The notes beneath the pieces are model-generated. The model did no database searches. It had not been told where the DNA came from and saw only the letters and a program-made list of their open reading frames with translations. From Planctomycetota bacterium (GTDB taxonomy: Bacteria; Planctomycetota; UBA1135; GCA-002686595), in contig JADHOC010000006.1 in NCBI GenBank assembly GCA_016779205.1, forward strand, positions 124,001-188,000: a stretch of 64,000 nucleotides of DNA. Reading direction: 5' to 3'. The stretch's first letter is position 1. The number at the start of each line of letters is the position of its first letter. The position numbers and the translations under genes are program-made. Below are positions 45,073 through 53,138 of this stretch, in pieces.

Positions 45073-45315
45073 TCAGCGGAGGCTCGGTGCGGTGAGCTCC
45101 CCGACCCGACGAGTTTGTTCTGCGGCGAGGTCGAATTCAAATCGTTCCAGCTCGACTCTCAGACCGCTGCAGCGCCGCAGGTTCCATTCGGATTCCCAGG
45201 TCAGCTGATCGAGCTCGGCCGCGTCCTCGAAATTCTGCACCTGGACGCCAGCGGTGGCGGCCCCGACCGCCAGGACGGCGGCGCAGAGGAAGACGGAGAG
45301 GGCGGCTCGAATCAT
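45073..45315 (-). CDS. FtsL-like small bitopic membrane protein
   Basis: An 80-residue protein at the ftsL position between rsmH and ftsI. It has one transmembrane helix (residues 4-23, RAALSVFLCAAVLAVGAATA) followed by a short heptad-like segment, VQVQNFEDAAELDQLTWESE and LRVELERFEFDLAAEQ, as in the periplasmic coiled coil of FtsL. The start overlaps the rsmH stop (ATGA). Sequence identity to known FtsL is weak and an independent origin cannot be excluded. Confidence 0.6.
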   Translation of the reverse strand: MIRAALSVFLCAAVLAVGAATAGVQVQNFEDAAELDQLTWESEWNLRRCSGLRVELERFEFDLAAEQTRRVGELTAPSLR

Positions 45316-46286
45316 GCTCGGTCTCCATGCTGGGAGAGGCGCTCGCCGACCCGCAGCTTGGCGGATCGAGAGCGTGGATTGGCCCGGACCTCGTCCGGAG
45401 AGGCCTCGACGGGGCGCCGGGTCACCAGGTCCCAGTCACCGCCCCTGGCGCCGCTGGCCAGGAAGCGCTTCACCACGCCGTCCTCGCCGCTGTGGAAGGA
45501 GATGGCCAGCAGGCGCCCGCCGGGGGCCAGGTGGGCCCGGGCGGCCTCCAGGCCCGCCTCGAGCTCCTCGGCCTCCTCGTTCACGGCCCGCCGGAGGGCC
45601 TGGAACACGCGCGTGGCCGGGTGAATGGCCGCCTTTCCGGGCCTCTGGGGCCGCTGAGAGGGGTCCTGGGACCGGATCGGGCGCCCCAGGCTGATGGCCA
45701 CCAGCTCGCTGAGAGCCCTCGTCCGCTTGAACGGGACCCGGCGGCGGGCCTCGACGATGGCCCGGGCCACCTTGCGGGCCCCGCGCTCGCCGCCCTCGTG
45801 GAAGAACAGGTCCGCGAGGTCGCCCTCGTCCCACTGGTTCACGATGGTCGCCGCGTCGCGCTCGCGCCGCGGGTCCATGCGCATGTCCAGGGGGCCATCC
45901 CAGGAGAAGGAGAAGCCGCGCTCAGGGCGGTCCAGCTGGAGCGAGCTCGCGCCGAGGTCCATCAGGACCCCCACCACGGGCTCGTCAACCTCCGCGAGGA
46001 GGCCGTCCAGCTCGGACATCCGGGCGTGCTCGGTGCGCACGCGGCCTTGAAAGGGCTCGAGACGCTCCCGCGCGATGGACAGGATCTCGGGATCCTGGTC
46101 CACCCCTAGGAGGCGAAGGCGCGGGAAGCGCTCGAGCAGGAGTGCTGAGTGCCCCCCGGCACCCAGCGTCGCATCCACCAGCAGGCCACAGAGGGAGTCT
46201 TGATCGCGTCTACCCCCCAGCAGACGCTCGACTTCCTGGGCCAGCACGGGGATGTGCACGTGTCCGTCACTGGTGGGGTCCGTCAT
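45312..46286 (-). CDS. rsmH: 16S rRNA (cytosine(1402)-N(4))-methyltransferase RsmH
   Basis: A 324-residue SAM-dependent methyltransferase (former MraW). It has HIPVLAQEVERLL, the SAM loop LLVDATLGAGGHSALLLERF, LLGVDQDPEILSIARERL, VLMDLGASSLQLDRPERGFS, DGPLDMRMDP and, near the end, HPATRVFQALRRAVNEEAEE and LAISFHSGEDGVVKRFL. I chose the ATG at 46286 (MTDPTSDGHVHIPV). It modifies C1402 in the ribosomal P site and occupies the usual second place in the dcw cluster. Confidence 0.96.
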   Translation of the reverse strand: MTDPTSDGHVHIPVLAQEVERLLGGRRDQDSLCGLLVDATLGAGGHSALLLERFPRLRLLGVDQDPEILSIARERLEPFQGRVRTEHARMSELDGLLAEVDEPVVGVLMDLGASSLQLDRPERGFSFSWDGPLDMRMDPRRERDAATIVNQWDEGDLADLFFHEGGERGARKVARAIVEARRRVPFKRTRALSELVAISLGRPIRSQDPSQRPQRPGKAAIHPATRVFQALRRAVNEEAEELEAGLEAARAHLAPGGRLLAISFHSGEDGVVKRFLASGARGGDWDLVTRRPVEASPDEVRANPRSRSAKLRVGERLSQHGDRA

Positions 46287-46357
46287 CGCAGAGCGCACAT
46301 CGAGCTGGAGACAGCGGAGCGGGGGGACGGGCCCGCTCTCGGAGGACTGGATGGAAC

Positions 46358-46834
46358 TCACGCCTCGACCTCCGGGCCGCCGGCGCGGTGGAGCGGAGAC
46401 TTCGAACCCCTGTGACGGTCGCCCCAGCGGTCCTTGGCCCAGATCTCGGCGCGGCTGCGCATCCCGACGGCCACCACCTCGTCCCCGATCCCGGCGATCT
46501 CCCGGAAGCGGGCCGGCAGCACGAGGCGGCCGGAGGTGTCGAGGGTGAACTCGGCAACGAACTCGAAGAAGTCCCGCTGGCTGTCGAGGTCGGCCGCGCC
46601 CTCGGCGGCGAAGGCGCCGGTGCCGAACCCCTCCATCTCGCGATCGAAGCCCTCGTCGTTGAAGACCCAGATGCAGCGTCCGTGGGACGGCTCGAGGCAC
46701 ATGACGCCGTAGGGGCGGTTCTCCTCATCGCGATCCAGAGCGTCCTGGAAGCGCTTCGCGAAGGACATGCGCCCCTTCTTGTCGACCGTGTGCTCGGACG
46801 GACCGAGAAAGCGCTTGCGGCGAGCGGGCGTCAT
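46358..46834 (-). CDS. mraZ: Transcriptional regulator MraZ
   Basis: A 158-residue protein with two MraZ/AbrB-like domains. Domain 1 has EHTVDKKGRMSFAKRFQDAL, domain 2 AEFTLDTSGRLVLPARFRE and IAGIGDEVVAVGMRSRAEIW; the DxxGR pair is diagnostic. MraZ binds direct repeats upstream of its own gene and represses the dcw operon. The ATG at 46834 (MTPARRKRFLG) is chosen because the operator-like repeats begin 15 bp upstream. The C-terminus has a lineage-specific Arg/Gly-rich tail. Confidence 0.95.
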   Translation of the reverse strand: MTPARRKRFLGPSEHTVDKKGRMSFAKRFQDALDRDEENRPYGVMCLEPSHGRCIWVFNDEGFDREMEGFGTGAFAAEGAADLDSQRDFFEFVAEFTLDTSGRLVLPARFREIAGIGDEVVAVGMRSRAEIWAKDRWGDRHRGSKSPLHRAGGPEVEA

Positions 46835-46848
46835 CGGATGACCCCCAC

Positions 46849-46904
46849 TGCCAGTCGCTGCCTTTCTGTGCCATTCTTTGCCACCCGGGTAGCTTGCAGT
46901 GCCA
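46849..46904 (-). promoter_or_regulatory. Putative MraZ operator: tandem TGGCA repeats
   Basis: On the minus strand the pentamer TGGCA (once AGGCA) recurs at exact 10-bp steps; on the plus strand the cores begin at 46849, 46859, 46869 and 46879, each reading TGCCA or TGCCT. A fifth core begins at 46900, 21 bp further. MraZ operators in other bacteria are 3-4 direct TGGG-like repeats with 10-bp periodicity just upstream of mraZ, so the position and spacing match although the last core bases differ. Confidence 0.75.
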
Positions 46905-47423
46905 CCCAACTCCACACAAGGCACCCGCAGCACAAAGTGGCCAGGTTTCTAATCCACTGTAGCCAAGGGGCTTACGCGCGCACCGCGCAAGCACCGGGGA
47001 GGCACAACATGATGTGCTCTTAATGCCGCGCGCCCCCTACCAACGCTAGATGTAGTGTCACCTCACCGGCCGACACCACAAGGGCCCCACAACCCCGGGC
47101 GCCCCCCCACGTCCCGGGATCCGCGGAGAACCCGCCGTGCCACTCCGTGCCACCGCCCCTCTCGGCAGCTCATCCCCAGGCCAGCCGCGCGAGACCCGCG
47201 CGCCCCTGGGCGCGCCGCCGCCCCCCTCCGCTCCGTGTCCGCCGGAGCCGCCGCCGCGAGCACCGACGGTCGACCCGGTGGAGGGCTCCGCGGCCGCAGG
47301 TCCTGCCCCGCCCCGGATCACCGACCCAACGGGGCGGACCCGAGCCCAGGGGCCTCAGCCCCGCCGGCCGCGAGCGCCCCTGCGGCGAGACGGCGGCGAG
47401 ACGGCCGCGAAGGAGCGGAGGCC
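46905..47423. other. Intergenic region upstream of mraZ
   Basis: I see no gene in this stretch of about 520 bp. It contains the interrupted palindrome GCACAACATGATGTGC (47002-47017) in a locally AT-richer patch where the mraZ promoter could lie, and a further pair of TGCCA cores 10 bp apart (47138 and 47148). From about 47160 to 47423 the DNA is extremely GC-rich, with only overlapping shadow frames. Confidence 0.5.
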
Positions 47424-48104
47424 CTAAGCCTCGACGGGGGCGTCGCCCCTTGCCTCGGCACCCTCGGGCCCAACGGCCTCTGGATCGGGGCCGGCGGTGT
47501 CCGCCTCACCCGTGGCGGCCTCGCCGGCTTCGGGCACGTCCATCTCGCCGTCGAGGTCCCCGTCCTCCAGGCCCAGCCGGATGCCGTGGGGCCCCTCGGC
47601 ACCGTCGAAGACGGCCTGAAGCTGCGCCCGAACCTCGTCCAGGCGGTCTGCCTCGAAGTCGTAGACGAAGACCTTGTAGCGGCGGTCGTCCCGGGGACGC
47701 TTGACGATGAAGGCCTCCTCGTCGCCCTCCCGCAGGACCTTCTCCACCTTCACGCGACGCTTGCGCATCAGGAGCAGGCAGAGCACGTAACGGAGCTCCC
47801 GGACCTGGAGCTCCTCGCGGCCCTCCAGCTCGAGGAACAGGCGGTCGAGGGACTCGAGGTCCAGCTGGACCGTCTTCTTGCGCTCGGCGTGGTGGCGCGT
47901 GAACCAATGGAACAGGGGCGGCTCGGCCTCCCCGGTCTCGATCCTCGCCTGGAGACCCTCCCAGGCCCCCACCGAGAGGTCTGCGCGCTGGAGCGCGCCC
48001 TCGATGACGGTCAGGAGCGAGATGTGCCGCTCCCCCTCCTCGAATTCACGCTCGGTCTCCGCGCAGCGCCCCTGGCGGCGCGAGATCGTCCACGTCGATG
48101 CCAT
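47424..48104 (-). CDS. Conserved hypothetical protein with acidic tail
   Basis: A 226-residue protein from the ATG at 48104. The N-terminus MASTWTISRRQGRCAETERE followed by FEEGERHISLLT resembles a protein common in planctomycetes, with the pattern W-x-I-x-R-x-x-x-x-C followed by F-x-x-GE, but no function is known to me. The middle contains HHAERKKTVQLDLESLDRLF and LRYVLCLLLMRKRRVKVEKV, both helical and charged. The last 60 residues are Glu/Ala/Gly/Pro-rich. No transmembrane segment. It is upstream of the dcw cluster and 10 bp downstream of the glycosyltransferase gene, on the same strand. Confidence 0.65.
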   Translation of the reverse strand: MASTWTISRRQGRCAETEREFEEGERHISLLTVIEGALQRADLSVGAWEGLQARIETGEAEPPLFHWFTRHHAERKKTVQLDLESLDRLFLELEGREELQVRELRYVLCLLLMRKRRVKVEKVLREGDEEAFIVKRPRDDRRYKVFVYDFEADRLDEVRAQLQAVFDGAEGPHGIRLGLEDGDLDGEMDVPEAGEAATGEADTAGPDPEAVGPEGAEARGDAPVEA

Positions 48105-48114
48105 GGACCGGAGC

Positions 48115-49539
48115 CTATCCGATCGGAGCCCGATCTCCTCGGACCGCCCGGTCGTAGTGTTCGATGAGCGCCTGGCTGACCTCGGACCAGGGCCTGAATC
48201 GAGGGGACGGGGCCCGCTCGACCGTGTCGGAGCCAGCGCCCTCCAGGGCGGTCTGGAGCTCGGCCTCCAGGGCCGACCGCAGGCTCCCAACGTCTCCCTC
48301 CTGGAAGAGCGACCCAGGGAGGCCGTCCGCCACCAGCTCCGCCATGCCGCCGAGGTCCGTGGCCACCACCCGGGCCCCCGCGGCGAAGGCCTCGAGCATC
48401 ACCAGCGGGCGAATCTCCGTCCACTGGCTGGGGGTCGCCAGCAGGTCGGTGCGGGCCATCTCAGCGCGCACCTCCTCCCGCCCGAGCGCTCCGCCCACGG
48501 TCACCCCCAGGGGCTCCGCCGCCGCGCGCAGTCCCTCCACGTAACCGGGTTGGTGCTGGTCGGGGCCCAGGATCCTCAGGCTCGCGCCGGCACGCACCGG
48601 GTCGGGGAGTTGCTCCCACGCCTCCAGCAGGAGGTGCGGCGCCTTGTGCGGCACGAGGGAACCGAGGAAGAGCACCCGGACGGGCGCCCCGGGGGCTCGC
48701 TCGACCCGGGGATGACGGGCCGCCCCCTCCCAGTCCACGCCCGTGGTCTCCACGTGGAGCCGCTCACCGTCGAGCCCCAGCTCCTCGAACCAGGGGACCA
48801 TGAACCGCGCGGGGAGGAGCACCCGGTCCACGCAGCGGCGGACGGTGGGCACGAGGTCGTCGAGCCGGCGGGCGACCCCCTGCTCGAAGCGGAGCGCCTC
48901 TTCCGCCGATGGCGGGGTCCACGCGCTGCTCGGTCCCGCGGAGCCCCCTCCCGCCAGCCGCCGGGCCGCGCCGGACACGTCCAGTCCGGTGGCGCTCTTG
49001 ACCGCGGAGATCCCCCGCGCCACCCGCCGCTCGAGGTCGGTCTGCCTCCACTTGAAGCTCGGCAGGCAGGTGCCGCAGCGGGCGGGGTCCACGTGGACGC
49101 AGCGCGCTCCGTCGGGGTGCAGGAGCTGGCCGAAGCGGGCGCAGCCCAGCCAGAAGTCATGGATCGTCATGACCACGGGGATGCTGCGCGCCTCGCACAG
49201 GTCCAGCAGCCCCGCGGACAGGTAGAGCAGGTGGTGGACGTGCACCACGTCCGGGCGGACGTCATCGAGGATCCCCGCGAGGACGCGGTCGATGACCGGA
49301 CGGCGCCAGGTCTCCTCGAAGCTCCGGGCGAAGAGGTTGTTGATGACCTCGATGACCCGCAGGCCGCCGTGCTCCCGCTCGCGGGTGGAGAGGTCGGGCC
49401 GGGCGATGTCCTTCTCCGCGGTGACCACGACCACCTCGTGCCCGGCATCCGCGACGTGGGCCGCTGTGGCCGAGGCGAAGACCTCGACGCCGGCGGTGTG
49501 GCGCGGCGGGTAGAGGTGGGTGGCGAGGAGGACGCGCAT
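48115..49539 (-). CDS. Glycosyltransferase family 4 protein
   Basis: A 474-residue GT-B enzyme. The N-terminal half starts MRVLLATHLYPPRHTAGVEV and has DVVHVHHLLYLSAGLLDLCE; the C-terminal half has VRVLFLGSLVPHKAPHLLLE, then RPLVMLEAFAAGARVVATDL and GGMAELV, the EX7E-type nucleotide-sugar region of GT4. An insertion with five cysteines (CARFGQLLHPDGARCVHVDP, RCGTC) could form a metal-bound or disulphide loop. It is the last of a four-gene minus-strand cluster and probably adds a sugar to a surface polysaccharide or glycan on the cytoplasmic face. Confidence 0.85.
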   Translation of the reverse strand: MRVLLATHLYPPRHTAGVEVFASATAAHVADAGHEVVVVTAEKDIARPDLSTREREHGGLRVIEVINNLFARSFEETWRRPVIDRVLAGILDDVRPDVVHVHHLLYLSAGLLDLCEARSIPVVMTIHDFWLGCARFGQLLHPDGARCVHVDPARCGTCLPSFKWRQTDLERRVARGISAVKSATGLDVSGAARRLAGGGSAGPSSAWTPPSAEEALRFEQGVARRLDDLVPTVRRCVDRVLLPARFMVPWFEELGLDGERLHVETTGVDWEGAARHPRVERAPGAPVRVLFLGSLVPHKAPHLLLEAWEQLPDPVRAGASLRILGPDQHQPGYVEGLRAAAEPLGVTVGGALGREEVRAEMARTDLLATPSQWTEIRPLVMLEAFAAGARVVATDLGGMAELVADGLPGSLFQEGDVGSLRSALEAELQTALEGAGSDTVERAPSPRFRPWSEVSQALIEHYDRAVRGDRAPIG

Positions 49540-49637
49540 GGTTCAGAGGGGCACTACCCCACCCTAGCCCCGCGACCTACGGAATGCCCGGGCGAGCACG
49601 AGGCGGGTACAGAGCCCGGCGAGCCCCGGAGCCGCCC

Positions 49638-50738
49638 TCACACCACCAACCAGCGGCAGAGCCCCCACCACGCGCGGAGCGCTCCATCGAGGAGCCGGAG
49701 CCCGAGGCCCCCGGAGGACGAGAGGTTGGGGCTGAGGGTCAGCGGGCCGCCCACGAGCAGGCCGCGGTCGCCGATCTTGCGGCTGCGCTGGATCTGACGG
49801 CGCCGCCGCAGGACCTCGGGGAGCCGGCTGAAGAACGCCCTCTTCCCTCGCCACCAGGGCCCGAGGTGGCCCTGCTTCGCGGAGAAGAGGACCCACGCCC
49901 CCTCGTAGACGAGGAGCCCCGGTGCGCTCACCAGGAGCGTCCACCAGCGGTGACACTTGGCCATGTACAGCCAGCGGTTCCGCGAGTGGAAGAACACGCG
50001 GCGGCCGGGGTAATCGGTCCCCTCCCGGAAGCTGATGCCTGCGGTCCCCGCGTCGTGCAGCACCGCGGCGGAGTTCACCTTGAGGATCCGGTGCCCCGCC
50101 AGCCGCAGCCGGTGCGAGAGGTCCAGGTCCTCGAAGAGGATGAAGAACGACTCGTCGAACCCGCCGACCTCGATGGCCGCCTTCTTGTCCACCAGCAGGC
50201 AGAGCGAGATCGCCACGTCGATGTCCTCGACCGGCGGCGACTCGAGGGCGCTGACCTCCGCCCCGAAGTTGTGGAGGCTGATCAATCCGGCGTAGTGGAA
50301 GTCTCCGCCGTCGTAGTGCACGCGGGTCGGGTCCGCCTTGAACAGGCTCCTGGGCTGAGCCATCACCGCCCCGTCCTCGGACGAGACCGCCTGCGCCAGG
50401 TGTTCGAGGGTGTCCTCGGCCATGACCACGTCGTTGTCCACGAGGAGCACCCAGCGGTACTTCGCCGCGCGCATGCCGACGTTCCGGGCGGTGCAGGCGC
50501 CGACGTTCTCCACCATCCGGAGGATCTCCACGTCCCGGAAGTGGGTGTTCAGCAGGTTGAGGCTGCCGTCCGTGCTGGCGTTCTCCACGACGATGAGCTC
50601 CGCCACCGGCAACGACTGCGCCTGGATCGAGCGGATGCACGCCTCGAGGTACGCCTCCCCCTGGTAGTTCACGACCACCGCGGAGATGGGCCCCAGCGGC
50701 GGGGCGGCTCCCTCGGAGCTGTGGTTGGGCTCGGCCAT
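49638..50738 (-). CDS. Glycosyltransferase family 2 protein
   Basis: A 366-residue GT-A enzyme from the ATG at 50738. It has ISAVVVNYQGEAYLEACIRS, VVENASTDGSLNLL, the acidic DxD-like VLLVDNDVVM, and FDESFFILFEDLDLSHRLRL, the typical WecC/rhamnosyltransferase-like acidic loop. The C-terminal 100 residues are basic with one hydrophobic stretch (WWTLLVSAPGLLVYEGAWVL), suggesting membrane association. It lies 29 bp downstream of another GT2 gene. Confidence 0.85.
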   Translation of the reverse strand: MAEPNHSSEGAAPPLGPISAVVVNYQGEAYLEACIRSIQAQSLPVAELIVVENASTDGSLNLLNTHFRDVEILRMVENVGACTARNVGMRAAKYRWVLLVDNDVVMAEDTLEHLAQAVSSEDGAVMAQPRSLFKADPTRVHYDGGDFHYAGLISLHNFGAEVSALESPPVEDIDVAISLCLLVDKKAAIEVGGFDESFFILFEDLDLSHRLRLAGHRILKVNSAAVLHDAGTAGISFREGTDYPGRRVFFHSRNRWLYMAKCHRWWTLLVSAPGLLVYEGAWVLFSAKQGHLGPWWRGKRAFFSRLPEVLRRRRQIQRSRKIGDRGLLVGGPLTLSPNLSSSGGLGLRLLDGALRAWWGLCRWLVV

Positions 50739-50767
50739 GGTGCAGGCGGGAAGGGGGGGGCGTCGAC

Positions 50768-52057
50768 CTACTGCAGCGGGAGCTCGAAGTCCGGCGCCTG
50801 GACGGGCTCGCGGTGCTTGAGGCAGTACGGCACGTTGTACAGCACGCTGAACAGCGCGCGCGTCACGATCCACCAGGCCCCGTCGGTTTCGCGCAGGGAC
50901 TTCCCCACGCCGATGGTGCCCACGGCGTCCGTCACCTCGCCGGCCTCCTCTGCCTTGCGGCCGCGGAGCAGCACCTTGGTCAGGACGAGGAAGGGCATGC
51001 GCGCGAGGTCCTTCGCCGGGGCGTACTTGAGCATCCCGAGCCAGGCGTTGCGAGCGTGATAAAAGAGGCTCCGCTTGCCCATCTGCAGGCCGAAGGGCGT
51101 CCGGTGGAACGTCTCCGCGCCGGGGTACTGGAGCACGCGGTAGCCGAGGTTGAGCAGGCGGCACGTCAGGTCCCGCTCGTTGCCGTAGATGAACAGCCGC
51201 TCGTCGTATCCCCCCGCCTTGTCGATGGCCTCCTTGCGGGCGAGGCTCGCGCAACCCCGGAAGGTGCTCATGTAGCGCTCGCGGTTGAGTGCCTCGGCGT
51301 CGCGGAAGCTGTCAGGCATGCCGGGCTCCACGACCTTGGTGGAGACCACCGCCGTGGTCTCGGGCTCCTGGGCCATCCGGGCGAGCGACCGCTCGAGCCA
51401 CCAGGGCGTGAGCACCACGTCGTCGTCGAGGATCGCGATGTACTCGGTGAGCGCCGTGGAGAAGCCCACGTTGAAGGTCTCGCAGGCCCCGTAGGCGCTG
51501 TTCGGCATGACCACCAGCCGCACCTCGGGGAACTCGTCCCGGATCATCTGGGGCGTGCCGTCGGTCGAGTGGTTGTCCACCACGACCACGTCATCGAAGG
51601 GGCGCGTCTGCGCGCGGATCCCGAGCAGGTTGGCCCGCACGTCCTCGCGCTTGTTCCACGCGGAGATGACCGCGGTCACGGTCCGGGGGTCCTCCCCGGC
51701 GCGGGCACGGGCGGCCGCGCGCTCGACGCCGTAGGCCGCGGCTGCGGGGAGCGGGGCCGCCCCCCCCACCGAGACCTGCAGGTCATGGAGGCTGCACGCC
51801 GCGATGGCGGCGGCCACGAGGGCGCGCTGGTCATCGTCGCCGTCCGCGCCCGAGGGGAGCGCCACCGCCTCGGGGGAGTGCTCGTCGATCAACTCCCCGA
51901 GCCGCTCGATGAGCCCGTGGGAGCGGCCGATCGCCCCGGGCTCGAAGCCGAGCTCCCCCTCGTCGTCGCCGGCGAGGGTGACACGCAGGACCACGTCCCC
52001 GCCCAGGTCGTCGGGGAAGTCAGCGGTCGGCGCCGCCCGGACGAGCAGGGTCCGCAT
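50768..52057 (-). CDS. Glycosyltransferase family 2 protein with extra N-terminal domain
   Basis: About 429 residues from the ATG at 52057. The GT2 domain begins near residue 130 with TVTAVISAWNKREDVRANLL, followed by VVDNHSTDGTPQMI, YIAILDDDVVLTPWWLERS (the DDD metal motif) and DERLFIYGNERDLTCRLLNL. The first 130 residues (MRTLLVRAAPTADFPDDLGG and onward) are Asp/Ala/Gly-rich, do not resemble GT2 and may be a separate alpha/beta domain. A TTG 11 codons upstream is an alternative start. Part of the glycan-assembly cluster. Confidence 0.82.
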   Translation of the reverse strand: MRTLLVRAAPTADFPDDLGGDVVLRVTLAGDDEGELGFEPGAIGRSHGLIERLGELIDEHSPEAVALPSGADGDDDQRALVAAAIAACSLHDLQVSVGGAAPLPAAAAYGVERAAARARAGEDPRTVTAVISAWNKREDVRANLLGIRAQTRPFDDVVVVDNHSTDGTPQMIRDEFPEVRLVVMPNSAYGACETFNVGFSTALTEYIAILDDDVVLTPWWLERSLARMAQEPETTAVVSTKVVEPGMPDSFRDAEALNRERYMSTFRGCASLARKEAIDKAGGYDERLFIYGNERDLTCRLLNLGYRVLQYPGAETFHRTPFGLQMGKRSLFYHARNAWLGMLKYAPAKDLARMPFLVLTKVLLRGRKAEEAGEVTDAVGTIGVGKSLRETDGAWWIVTRALFSVLYNVPYCLKHREPVQAPDFELPLQ

Positions 52058-52135
52058 GGACGCGAACGCGGTGTTGGGTTGGTCGATCAAGGGGAGGATG
52101 GGGATGGGGGTCGAAGAATAACCCCCGGGCCGGGG

Positions 52136-53017
52136 TCAGGCGGCCGAGCTGCGAGGGCAATCCTCTCGGCGTTTGGCGCGGGAGAGCACCCGCGCGAGGC
52201 GGTCCAGGGGGCTCGATTCGGCCAGGGCCGGGAGGGCACCGGGCAGGACCGCGTCCCGGGCGGCCACCAGCGCGCGGATCCAGTCCTGGCTCGCGGCGGA
52301 GGCGCTCACCGTGAAACAGTGGGGTTGGCTCGCGAGATCCACGCTCCCCGGGGCGATCAGGGTCCGGCCCAGCTGCCGGCAGACCTCCGCGATGACGCCG
52401 TCCTCCGCGAACTCGGTGTCGGTGAGCACCACCGCGGCGTGCTGCTCGACGAGGCCCTGGAGTCGGCGGGCGGACCCCGCATCCTGGGCGTCCGGGCCAA
52501 GGAGTGAGCAACCGAGGGCCAGCTCCCCGACGGCCTGCTCGAGGGGCGAGGGCAGCTGCTCCCCCATCACCAGGACACCCGAGCCGCTGGGCGCCTCCGG
52601 GGTCGGAGAGAGCTCGGGTACAGCCGGGGCGATCAGGTCGGTCCGCGACGCCTCCAGGAGTCCCGCGCTCCCGAGGCGAACCAGGTGCGAGCGGGTGGAC
52701 AGGATCACCCCGTCCGCGCGCTCCAGGAGGGACCGGAGGCCGGCAGCGGGCGGGTGGGCGCCGGGGGAGGCGTGGACGCGGACGATGAGCGGTCCATCGC
52801 AGGCGTCGATGGCCGCGCACCCGCGCCCGGCGGGGTCCGGGTCGGCGCCGTCATCCAGGACGTCCACCAGGGTCAGCTGCGCCTCGGCGGGCGGGGCGCA
52901 GCGGATCCCCCTGGCCTCCAGCCCTGCGCGGGTCGCTTCGCGGATGAGGGAGATGGCGGGGGGGCGACAGCCGGAGGGAGCGCTGGCGCGCGAGAGGTCC
53001 ACGAATGAGAGCTTCAC
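52136..53017 (-). CDS. Hypothetical protein of the glycosyltransferase cluster
   Basis: A 293-residue soluble protein I cannot place. MKLSFVDLSRASAPSGCRPP at the start and LIVRVHASPGAHPPAAGLRS and LSTRSHLVRLGSAGLLEASR in the first half resemble the N-terminal domain of GT4-like enzymes, and HCFTVSASAASQDWIRALVA the end, but the nucleotide-sugar motif EX7E is not evident. It may be a divergent or inactive glycosyltransferase. It is the first gene of the cluster on the minus strand. Confidence 0.55.
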   Translation of the reverse strand: MKLSFVDLSRASAPSGCRPPAISLIREATRAGLEARGIRCAPPAEAQLTLVDVLDDGADPDPAGRGCAAIDACDGPLIVRVHASPGAHPPAAGLRSLLERADGVILSTRSHLVRLGSAGLLEASRTDLIAPAVPELSPTPEAPSGSGVLVMGEQLPSPLEQAVGELALGCSLLGPDAQDAGSARRLQGLVEQHAAVVLTDTEFAEDGVIAEVCRQLGRTLIAPGSVDLASQPHCFTVSASAASQDWIRALVAARDAVLPGALPALAESSPLDRLARVLSRAKRREDCPRSSAA

Positions 53018-53138
53018 AGGAAGCCAATCGACCGTCGGAGCCCCCGGTTTTCAGCCCAATAGCGCCTCGGAGCACAGTTCCGCGCGCGCTCTCGTCCCGG
53101 GACGGCGCGCCGCCGCTCCGGCCATGGACCCGAGGGCC

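Noticed and set aside
47058..47423. Protein-coding gene upstream of mraZ
   Set aside because: All six frames are open only because of extreme GC content and show low-complexity Pro/Arg/Gly text with no start signal.
48115..53017. Natural-product biosynthetic cluster
   Set aside because: Only glycosyltransferases and one unknown protein are present; there are no synthase, PKS or NRPS modules, so a surface-glycan cluster is more likely.
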